The notes below the pieces were generated by a model. The model was given only the letters and a program-made list of their open reading frames with translations, was not told the origin of the DNA and did no database searches. Source: Xenopus tropicalis (lineage: Eukaryota > Chordata > Amphibia > Anura > Pipidae). Taken from it: a stretch of DNA of 64,000 nucleotides. Shown piece after piece: positions 11,921 through 23,900 of the stretch. Location of the stretch: positions 56,016,516 through 56,080,515 of the forward strand of contig NC_030685.2 of assembly GCF_000004195.4 (NCBI RefSeq), read 5' to 3'. The first letter of the stretch is position 1; the number at the start of each line of letters is the position of its first letter. The translations under genes and the position numbers were made by a program.

Positions 11921-14900
11921 GTACGTTAGTTCCATCTCTCTCATCGAAATCTTGATTCTCAGATTCTCCATACTGAGTAGAGGCAAGAGGTAACAAGAAC
12001 ACATCATCCCTGCCCTGAAGAGCTTACAGTCTAGTGTAGGATAGACAGCCTGTGGCACTCCGGCTGTGGTTGAAACATAGCAACCAATATCCGTATGAGA
12101 TGGATACTGGGAGTCTGCAACAGCTGCAGCCAAAGGCTGCCTATCCTATCCCCAGCCCAATATTGGCTGATCGATGCACAGATAGATCCATCCCTGTTCT
12201 CTTTATGCAGAGCCCCTGCTTCTCTTTCTCAGTCACTCATTCTAGCCTCACTTCACACCACTATTCTGCTCCCCTACATCAGCTGTTGATATATTAACAT
12301 TATTTACCCCTTTTAATCCTCATAATTTCTGCTTTCTGCAATCTCATCTCCATGACTACTTCTGATTTCAGTGATATTTTCTTTCTCCTATGCTCCATTC
12401 ATAACAATCTCTGGCTGATATTTGCTCGCCCACCCCTTCCCACGCCCCTATGTGCCATTATAAAATCTTTCTGCAAGCTCTTTTCCTTATATATATGATT
12501 TCACCACAATAATATCCACAAATGCACACATTTTTATTTATTTCATTCTACCCATAAACACAATATAAACCATATGTCCAATACTGACATTGTTTTTTCC
12601 CTCCTTACATGACACATGATTGAACATTTAGTTGATGGGCTCATCCTTTTGCTTTATAGCGGCAGCATAAAGTAGATGACTAGCTTTAAATGTTTTTGAA
12701 AGGATTAAAGATGGTGCCTTTTCTTACAGTTACGTATTATATTTGAAACTATTACTAAATGAATTCCAGAACAAAACACATAAAGCAAATGTTGCCTGCT
12801 ATTACTCTGGAATTATGGGGACACATTGTTCTTTGTGGGTAAGCCATATCATGACTTAGAGCATATGATCCCTAACATGTCACATGCAATTCTAAAACCT
12901 TTACACTGAAATAGTGTTTGGGTGCTATTCTAAAGCATGTACCCTTACTTATGTTAAGAGAAGGCTAATCATTTCCATATATTGCTATGTAAGCTAAAGA
13001 AGATATAAGCGGTGTAAGAAGTTCAAAAGTGAAGTCCAAAAGACAGGTGAAATCCACTTTTTAATTTTTTTTCTGGTTCCCTGCACTGTGCACCTTGTAT
13101 GTGGCAGTACTGTATTCATGATAGATGGGTGGGTGTCCTATATCCCATGGCCTAAGTTTTGTGCCATTAGATTGTGTTGGCAGGAACCTTGTCCTTTCCA
13201 CCAGCCCACTAGTGCTGCTGCTCTCTGTACCTCACATCTCAATTCTTTATCTGGCATGACATGCTGAGCACAGGAATGCCTCAGATGCAAGGTCTTACTG
13301 CTCAAACTCTTGTGTCCCAGAAATAGGGACTGTATACCCCTATACCTTTCATATCAATGTTACATTACAGTGTATCAAACTAATACAAATATATTGTACT
13401 GTTGCCTTGCATGTTAAAAGTTATGTGTTGGCTTCAGAAACACTACTATAGCTGCTGCTTCGTAGCCATTCAAATTGATAAAAAGCTTAATCGCACAGGT
13501 TACATAGCAGATAACAGATACACTCTGTAAGACACCATTGCATTTTACAGAGTATAACTGTTATCTGCTATGTAACCTGTTCCTTTTCTTCTTCTTTACA
13601 GCTTGAATGGCTGCCCCTGTGCTACATAGCAGCATATTTATATAAACTATAGTAGTCTTTGTGAAGCAAACACACAATGTGTACCAGTGCAGAGCAACAA
13701 TACATAATATTTTAATTACTTTAAAACATTTTTATTTTTGGTGTAACTGCTGCTTTAAAATAACACAGTTTTATAAGTCATTTTCCCAGCTCTCTGAGGT
13801 TCCTTGTTCTTCATTTATGACATCATTGCTGGAGGCATTAAACAAATTTACCCCTAGCACTCTCCCGATGATTGATTACAGTGTAATGGCATGGGCACAT
13901 GGGGCAGATTGACAACCTGCAAGGAGAGGTTGCAAATAAGAAACCTTCTTGTTATCTAACATTGTATTAGGGAAAGGGCACACAGGGTGGATTGTCAGCC
14001 TGCAGATTAGTGCAGGCTGACAATCTGCCCCTCCACTTAAAAAATCTTTTAGTTGTGTCTGCACCCGGAAGCACTGAATCCTCCCAGGTGCTGATAAGCA
14101 CAGGCTGACAATCTGCCCCTCCACTTAAAAAATATTCTAGTTGTGTCTGCACCCGGAAGCACAGAATCAACATGGGTGCAGACACATATCCGCCAAAAAA
14201 TGCGAGACTTGGCATTAGTTAGAGGATATTAGCTGTGTGTGCCCTTACCCTAATACAAAAAAAGGCTTCTTATTGCAACCTCTCCTTGCATCTTTAATTT
14301 GTTTTGGGCTGACTTTAGAGACTTGGTGAGTGTTATTTTTTAGTATTCCAAGGCTTAGGACCTTATATATAAATATTTAAAAATAATAAAAATACTTTTT
14401 TTTATGTTAGATTTGCCTGTTTTTGAGGTGTAGTGGCACTTTAAGAGTCAAATTTCAAGCACAGTTAATTATCGGAATATTTTGGAAATTACTACAGTAT
14501 ATCTAAATACGCATTTGAGCAAACCCTCTATGTTAAAATATTTTATTTACCTATATTATGTTTATATTATTATTTGGATTCCTTTATTTTATTTTGGAGA
14601 ACTACAGCAAAAGGGAAACCAAGACTGCCTTTAGTTCTTTATACTTGGCTCATCTACATTACCTGCTTCATAACAAATCTCTGTTATTTCCCCACAGTGC
14701 GTTTCTGAGACCAAAGCTGGGGAAACAGTATGAAGCCTCTTGCGTGGTAGGTAGTTTGTGTCTTTATTTTGGGATTCCTAATTCCATGTGCTCTTTAATA
14801 TATAAGATAAAGGCTGTCCGCCTGGAAGTTTGTGGGGCCTTAAAGGAGAACTAAACCCCGCCCCCAGGTACAAAAGCCCCCTTAACTGCCTTCCATCGAC

Positions 14901-17900
14901 CCCCCCCCCATCCGCTTCCTTCTCATATATTCTATTACACTGATAAGTGGCCCTATTTAAAAACCTGACCTAAAAAAGCAGAGCAGCACAGCAGAGTACC
15001 TAGGCGCCATCTTCCATCTATTAGAAAATGCTTCGGATCTCACCACTGATATGGACCCTGCATGCGAAGCTGAAGCTGATTCCCGACTAGCCCCAACTGT
15101 GCATGCTCACGCAGGGTCAGTGTCGGCGGTGAGACCTGAAGCATTTTCTAATGAACGTAAAATGGTGCCTAGGTTCTCTGCTGCACTGCTCTGCTTTTTT
15201 AGGCATCTCTCCAGGGCCTAGCCATTCTGGGAAAGTGGGTAAGGCATCGCTTTTTTAAAAATGGTTATTGTTGTATATTTATCCCAGTCCAGTGAACAAT
15301 CATTAACTCCTGAACAGCTCCTAGTCTTTCTTCTCATGTCCTGTAAACTGGCCTGTGTCTGCCACTAACTCTTCCAGACAGTGGGTATTAGTGTGGTAGT
15401 ACAACTGGGTGCAAAGATCCAACGTACCTTGGCTGTCAAGGCTTCTTGGTGTGGTTTTATCTAATATCCTGTATTTTAAAACAGAGAACATTATTCCCTA
15501 TATACAGTACATGGTACTCTGTGATGAATGCTTTATATATAAACATATAATTTACAATATATTAATAATGAAAAGGGCAGGCACACAGCTTCATACTGGG
15601 AACTGATCTCACTGTGCCACACATTGTTGCCTTATAGCACTCCATTTGGCACCAACATGGTCAGTGGTGTAAATCGAGTGAAAGCAAACCCTGCGGCTGC
15701 AGGGAGCCCTGGGTCTGCTTCCTTTATATAGGGGGCCATCAATTTTGCACAAATCATGGGTGACCTTCAATCATGTTTGCTGGCTGCAGGCATGCCAGGG
15801 GCCTGAAAAATAATCTTTTGTGGGGGATCCCAGACATGTTATGCCACTAAACATGGCCATGCTGCCAGTGCATCATCCATGGTAACACTGGCAGACAGTA
15901 ATATAAACGTGTTGCCAAAGCAGGAGCAAGATTTGCTTCTATGCTTCTTCATGACACATTGCTGTTTTTTTGCTATAGATAGAATGCCAGTAACGAAGCT
16001 GAAAGGATCTAATATGGCCTGCAGATTAGATTTATAAGTGTCATAGACGTATTGTAGGTGGTACTATATGCTTTATTTATTATCATCTAAAAGCACTACT
16101 GAGTGATCACAGTAATTCCTCTATTTCTTTCATGTTCATTACATCAGATACAGACTAGTGAATACCTTTCATGTGAGTTTTGTTTGCATCAGAAATGTTT
16201 AGCCGCTATGGGTCTTTTTGTTGAAGTGTCATAAATCATCATTATGAAATTAAACAACTTAATTATCTGTACGTTGTGCTGCAATTTATTCCATTTTGTG
16301 GGATTTTTTAAAATTAAATTTACTTTACTGATAAATGCTACATTTAAGTGATGCCAGGAAATAGGCGATAATTTACAACGTAGGGAGCACTCACCGGGTA
16401 GTTCCGCATCAGTAGCGTCCCGTGCTGGCACATCCAAAAAACGCCGCCGATCAGGCGTAGTTATTGGCAAAAAATTATTAGGTAGGATGGAGCACGCCAG
16501 GAACACTTAATAAATAAAAATATCCTTTATTATAAACTTAAATTAAAACCATATTGTGTAACTCAGACCCCCCAGCTTAACGCGTTTCATGGCTCAAGCG
16601 CCACTTCATCAGAAGCTTCTGAGTATTTGACCCTCTTATAATCACTTCTATGAAACAGTAGATTTTTTCATGTAGCTTTTGCTGTGTTTTTTTATCTACT
16701 GACACAAACTTTGTAACACATTGGTCCAAATAGTGTTACTCTAACATACAGTGTAGGGGCTGCCATGAGCATTATGAGCATGTTTTAAGTGGTGCAAGTT
16801 CATGTGATTATAAAGTCAGTCCTGTACTTCCTGTGCCGGCCCTTGTTTAATGTGCATGTGTATTTAGGCAGCACTAGTATACCTTATTAATGCACATACA
16901 TCAAAGTAAACTCTGGAGTTAATGCACTGTGATATGTATGTAGGTAAATAAATGATGACTTTTGTTGGTCATTTTCTTTCTATTTAATTATTAGGTCAAG
17001 TGGAACCCTGAGAGCTCCCATCTGTGGAGAAATAACGATATTCCCACATGGCCATTGCTATCTCACTTATTTTGACAGATGCTGAAAGCACAAGCATTTG
17101 TGGTTTGTGAGGGCTGGAGCTGAGAGTATTGTGTTACAATGCCATTGATATAATCATATCCCCAGTGGGAAAATAAAGGAGATATAAACATGTATTTAGA
17201 CTGTATCTTTTGTTACAGAAAAGCCCTGTTCAGACAAGTATATTAGAGAAAGTTTAGATCTGAAGTGGCCATTTGTGTGGTTACTAATAGCTTTCTATGG
17301 ACCAGTGTTTATTTTTTCAAAAAGCTTTTATCTTTGTAATGCTATCTTTAAATGGAACATTATGTGACATCACATACTCTTAATAGAGCACATGTCATAT
17401 CTTAAATGATAGCTCAAAATATAATAAGCATTCGGTGTGACCTTAGCTGCTGCTGAAATACTGGTACTCACAACTACCCTAACCAGTCCAGCTTGTGCTC
17501 GAGTGATGATAGTTGCTAGGTGTAGCAGCATGAGCCAAAGATACACTCGTGGTAAGATTTTTTTTTTACTTTATTTTTATTGAAAGTTTTCATATTTTAC
17601 AATATATTTTAACGTTACAAACTTATGTGAAAAATAGGCAATAAAAATGGGAAGGGTCAAAATCTTATCATCCTCTCTTTCTGGGTATCATTGAGCTAAA
17701 GAAGCACATAGAGTTTTCAAAATTAACAACGAGTCCCTCCATCAAGGACCCTAAGTCACATGGGACCTGCTTAAGTTCCAGATATTCCAGACACTGTCAA
17801 AGAGTTCCACTGTGTCGTCCACTTGGGCTTTTACTTGTTTTTTTAATTTAATATAGTCAATTTTTCATATCACCTTTGAGTATGAGAAAGTGTTCTTTTT

Positions 17901-20900
17901 TTCAGCTGGCAGTAATATGTATTTTAATAGCCTTACAAATGTGTTGAATCAGTCTCTGTGCAGAGTTTGGAATCCTTTCAGTGTGTGTCAGAGTGTCCTA
18001 AAAGCATGACTTGTGGGGGGGCGTGGCCAACCGTGATGGTGTGAGCACGCAACACTCAGGAGCTCCGTTCAGCAAGGTCATAAAAACGTCCTGAACATAA
18101 GCATTAAGGAGCGCTTTTTATTAAATCAGGAAGGAAACTGCAACGGAAGGCACCAGCTATCGAATGATGGGCAAACGGAAGCCTAAAGAGCAGCGGACCA
18201 CGATGTCCCCATATCTGCACAAGACTCCAGGAGAGAAGCGCGCTGATAGCCAAGATGGCGGCGGCAGCGTGACCCTTGAAACGCTTCCAGAATTACACTC
18301 CCCGCCACACTCTCCAGCCTCACTATATAGCGAGGACGACCCAGCGATACAGCATGAAACAGGTCAGTCAGCTGAAAGGGGCACATCTTACACAAATGCG
18401 GACACGCTAGATAACTCCCCGGTAACAGCACAGACACTGGCCCACCAACTCTCTCTGCTTAAAGAAGGCCTCTCAGCCACACTCTCTAAAGCTGTAGCGG
18501 ATGCGGTAGCCACAGCAATTAAAGACATTCACACCGAAATTAGAGAGCTGGGAGACCGTACTGACAAACTAGAATACCTCACTGACGAAGTATTACAGAG
18601 GCACACCAACCTGGAAGATGAAAATATGGCGCTTAGGGAAGAAATCTCCCAACTCAAAAACACTTGTGAGGATCTTGAAAACAGATCCCGAAGGCAAAAT
18701 TTACGCATCAGAGGGGTACCAGAGGAGGTAGGAGCAGCGGAAATCCCGCAATACCTGAAAGGACTGTTTACTAAAATCTGCCCAGATTTCTCACCCGACA
18801 AATGGGAATTTGATAGAGCACACCGCTCTCTGGGCCCAAAACCACCTCCAACTAAACCCTCTAGAGACATTGTGGTCTGTTTCCACTATTATGCACAAAA
18901 AGAAATGGTACTAACAAACGCTAGAACAGCATCTTCACTAGAGTACCTTAACCACAGGATCCAAATATTTGCGGATCTTTCCCCAACCACTCTAGCTAAA
19001 AGGAGAGAGTTCAGACCACTGACACAGCTTCTCAGGGATAATAAAATTCCCTATCGATGGGGCTACCCCTTCAGACTTATAGTTCAACACCGCGGGCAAA
19101 GCTACACTCTGCACAGCCTGGAAAAACGCCAGCAATTACTGCAAACACTTGGCCTCACTAGCCCAAGACAAAGCAGCCCAACCAAACACTCCCCACTTAA
19201 AAGGAGGATAAGCCCACAATGGCACAAAGTACCCGGATCTCCCTCACCCCAAAAGCTGGCCCTAAGCTCATCCGCATCGTCAGGATCCCCAGCCCAAACT
19301 ACCTGAGATAATGGTATGAATCCACCTTACCGGACCCTGATTTTGAGATGAGAAATACACAAGACAACTACACAGATTGCCTTCTGTAAAACAACCATAC
19401 AAACCTGCAAGGACGCGAGACGACAACTCACTCTTCACCGGTTCGACTTCTACCATATTTTGATACTTAACTTTTAAGGTGCATTTTACACCCCCCCTTG
19501 GAGAGCTGGAAACCTCTCATTAAGTTCAATAATCACTGAACTTACTTTATTCTACGCTGAAATTTAGCAAGCATTATGCCTACATCACACAGTTTGATTT
19601 CAGTTATTGTTCAAGACTATTATTTACAAGTTATTTTACTATATATTTCTTTTCTACTTTACTCTATATTCCTACGAATGTTACATTTACAGTATTATAC
19701 CTGCTGGTTAATTTATGTTATAATATGTTTTGGCCTGGGTGGTCATGTCCCGGATGGGGTGGATCTCCTGCAGGGCGCAGAATCAATAATAGGCAGAATC
19801 TATTTCCTTAAACATGGTAAATTTTATATCCTTAAACTGTAAAGGCCTAAATTCAATTACAAAACGTTATCTCGCTGTTAAGGAACTTAGAAACCTAAAA
19901 GCAGATGTTGCGCTACTGCAGGAAACTCACTTCTCCAGACTTACTGCATGTAAAGTATACTCCAAATACTACCCTGTGGGTTATTACGCATCTTCTGACA
20001 CTAAAAAGGCAGGGGTCGCCATAGTTGTACATAAAGATTGTCCCCTACAAGTAACAAAAGAAATCAGCGACCCTAAGGGCCACTACCTTATATTAGAAGG
20101 CACCCTGGCTGGCCAACCCCTACTTATAGCAAACATTTATGCTCCAAACAAAGGGCAAATTAAATTTATCAGAAAAGTGCTAAATAAAGTAGCCACCTAC
20201 CCTACACCCTATGTAATAATCGGCGGGGACTTTAATACCCCTCTATCACAGATAGAAGACAGGTCATACCCCTCCCCAGATACTAGCTCCCATACAATCT
20301 CCCGAGAGGTACGGCACTTAGTTAATAAGGCCTCTTTATTTGATGTATGGCGCATAGACCACCCAAGGGCCAGGCAATACTCTTTCTACTCCACAGTGCA
20401 TAAAGTTCATACTCGCCTGGACTACTTTTTGGTATCCCAACCATGTCTCAGCATACAATACTCAACTGAGATCGCACCAATAACATGGTCTGATCATGCC
20501 CCAATACAGCTTACACTTAACTTAACAAACTGCCCAAAACGAACATCACACTGGAGATTAAACGAGACCCTCTTACATGAACAAGACACTTACAAAACAA
20601 TAGAACAAGCTATAAAGGAGTACTTTACACTAAATGAAGGCACAGTATCATCCCTTCCCACCTTGTGGGAAGCCCATAAGGCTACCATAAGAGGCTCTCT
20701 TATCGCTATAACTTCAGCAAAGAAAAAAACACAGAAACAACAACTTAATACTCTACTAAACCAATTAAAGGCACTTGAAGCCCAATATAACCAAAACAAC
20801 TCAGATACCCTGCTCAAAGAGTTACTATCTCTCCGGGCAGATTTGAAAACTTTGCAATTAAAAGAGGTCGAGAAAGCCCTCGTCTGGACTAGACAAAAAT

Positions 20901-23900
20901 TCTATCAGAATGGCGACAAACATCACACAATACTTGCCAGAAAACTAAAAGATCAGACACTAACATCTACAATAAAAACAATAAAAAATAACTCAGGCCA
21001 GTCAATATATAACCCAGACCAGATTGCGGAACAGTTTTATAACTACTACACAGAACTGTACAACATCAGAAAAGATAACACCTTACCCTCACCCGACTTG
21101 GAGAATTTTTTTCAAAAAGCCAATCTACCTGTATTTCAAGATAGGGACTTAGAATTACTAAATCAGGAAATAACACTAGAAGAAATCACAGCTACCATTA
21201 AACACCTACCAAACGGCAAAACACCAGGCCCAGATGGATTTCCATACCAATATTACAAATTATATCAGCAAATCCTTGCCCCATACCTGGTCAAACTTTA
21301 TAACCAATACTTACAAGGGGAGCCTATCCCCTCCTCAGACCTCACATCATACTTATCCCTTATCCCAAAGGAGGGCAAAGACCACACACTATGTGCAAAC
21401 TACAGGCCGATAGCTCTTTTAAATTCGGACCTAAAAATATTTTCTAAAATATTAGCAAACCGACTGGCCCCATTACTCCCAACATTGATCAACTCGGACC
21501 AAGTGGGCTTTATACAAGGACGCCAGGCAGGAGACAATACAAGACGAGTCATAAACACTGTAGAAATAATGCAACGTCAAGGGCACCCAGCTATTGTGTT
21601 GAGTTTGGATGCAGAAAAGGCCTTTGACCGCCTTGACTGGCCCTATATGTTTAACCTGTTACGACACCTAAAGCTACAAGGTCCATATCTGACAGCACTT
21701 AAAGCTCTCTACTCTACACCTAGTACCTACTTGAAACTACCTGGGAAAACTAATGCCTCTATCAAAATATCTAACGGGACCAGGCAGGGATGCCCCCTCT
21801 CTCCCCTTCTATACGCGCTAAGTATAGAACCACTGGCAGCTAGCATAAGAAATGACCCCCAAATTAAAGGAGTCACGATGGGAACAGCAGAATTTAAGAT
21901 TGCACTGTACGCAGACGATGTAATCCTGACTATCACCTCCCCACATACCTCCTTGCCGGCATTACATAACTTACTAGAACAATATGGCCTATTGTCAGGC
22001 TACAAGGTAAATATTACCAAAACAGAAGCATTAATTATACATATGCCGGACCCAACAGCCCAAACCCTTAGAGCTAAATATAAATACAAATGGAAAACAG
22101 ACTACATCTCATACCTAGGAACCAAAATCACCCCCAAATATGAAGACTTATTTACTCAAAACTTCATCCCACTAGCCAAAATGACTAAAGCAAACTTTCG
22201 CAAATGGGACACATTAAGTATATCCTGGTTTGGCAAAATAGCCTCAATAAAAATGAATATATTACCCAAATTTTTATACCTTTTCGAAACTTTGCCTATA
22301 GAAATCCCACTAAGATTCTTTAAAGAAATGCAAACCGCTTTTAATGATTTTGTATGGGGTCACAAATATCATAGGATCAATAAAAAGGTACTCAACACCT
22401 CCAATTCCCAAGGAGGCCTAGGGCTTCCAGCCCTCCAAAGGTACTATGAAGCAACGCATACCCGACAAATCTTAGCCTGGTCATCATGGTCTTCTGAAAT
22501 AACATGGGTAAAAATGGAAAATACACAATTTAACCCATACCACCCCAACATATGGTTCTGGTCACACCAAAACCACGCATTACCTAAGGTTAATATGCTA
22601 AAAGCAACTGCGTTTACACTCAAAATATGGGGAAAGGTCAGATCAAAGTATAAACTCAGCTCTTTATACTCCCCTATGACTGCAGTTCTGGGCAACCCAA
22701 TGTTTCAACCCCTGGCCACAGCCTTACCCACTCAGGCCAGAGAAAGAGTCTCCTTGTTTACGGTTAAAGACCTGCTTAACCCCAACTTAACATCCATTTT
22801 ACCTCTTGAAACCTTACAACAAAAGATCCCAAGCTTCCGACTCCACTGGTATATATATTTCCAATTAAGACATTTCCTAGAACCATTTATAAAGCACTTT
22901 AGGGATAATCCACATACCCTATTTGAATCTTTGGCACATAGAGGTCTTCCTCAAAAGGGTTTGATATCTAGAATATATGCTCTGATTAATAACCCATTTC
23001 TTGAACAGGGCTACAAACATTCATATATGCTGAAATGGGAAGAGGTAATAGGAGGAGAAATCACAATGGAGGACTGGAACCTCATTTGGGAGAATGCAAA
23101 AATAAGCGTAACTTGCACCAAACAAAAAGAGAATTTGTATAAAATACTAATGTTTTGGTACCTCACCCCAATGAGATTGAACAAAATATACCCAGAATGC
23201 CCACGGACATGCTGGAGATGTGGGGGGGCCACAGGAGATCTACCACATATATTTTGGTTCTGTCCGCTTCTGCAAACTCTATGGGATGAGACCCGAGAAC
23301 TGCTGACATCCCTTATGCATCAAACAATCCCAAAAAGCATAACCACTTTCCTACTAGGCAGACCAATAACTGGTCTTACCAGATCACAACAAAAACTCGC
23401 CAACCACATCCTAACTGCAATACGCATATCCATAGCATCTAAATGGAAAACAGCAACTCTCCCAACTTGGAAAGAACTCTGCCAAAGAATTGAAAGCAAT
23501 AGAAACTTCGAATCTAGGATTGCCCACCTCCACAATCAGACCCCAATGTACCTAAAAGTCTGGTCCACATGGGAGCTCCGAACACCCATACAAGGAGAAT
23601 AAAGACATGCTGAGATAACAACGAAAAACTACCAACACCCCAGGATCATCACAGCCAGCAGAACTTTGGCTCACTATCATTAATATATTTACCATGCCTT
23701 TTCCTGTTCTCTTTCCTTTTCTTTCCCTTTTCCCTTTTTTTCTCTTTATCCCTGTTTAATACTCTTTATTTGCTGTATAAACAGTTATATGCAAAAAAAA
23801 ACCAATAAAAATATAAGTAACAAAAAAAAAAAAAAAGCATGACTTGTGGAGTTGCTTGAATATTGGAATGTAAATGATGGAAGAGCAAATCAGCAATTTT

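Larger units (their letters stand above)
18017..23833 (+). mobile_element. Full-length L1 retrotransposon, Tx1 clade, apparently intact
   Basis: A 5.8-kb element in intron 2 of unc80, sense orientation. In order: a G-run and GCGTGGCC 5' end, a short 5' UTR (about 147 bp), ORF1 (18164-19306), a ~507-bp spacer, ORF2 (19814-23602), a T-rich 3' UTR with an AATAAA-type signal near 23803, and a poly-A tail at 23822-23833. It is bounded by a perfect 16-bp duplication. Both ORFs run full length without stops or frameshifts and the catalytic residues are present. This implies a recent insertion that may still be competent. Confidence 0.93.

Noticed and set aside
11462..12133. 223-codon and other open frames on the minus strand over unc80 exon 1
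   Set aside because: They overlap the CpG-rich block on the opposite strand, have no family resemblance, and are explained by GC-rich composition lacking stops.
16575..16620. Complete self-cleaving hammerhead ribozyme
   Set aside because: Core order is present but stem III closure and a UH cleavage site could not be found; kept only as a weak finding.
19576..19842. 88-codon frame between L1 ORF1 and ORF2
   Set aside because: Lies in the inter-ORF spacer and runs a few codons into ORF2 in another frame; hydrophobic and AT-driven, with no known counterpart.
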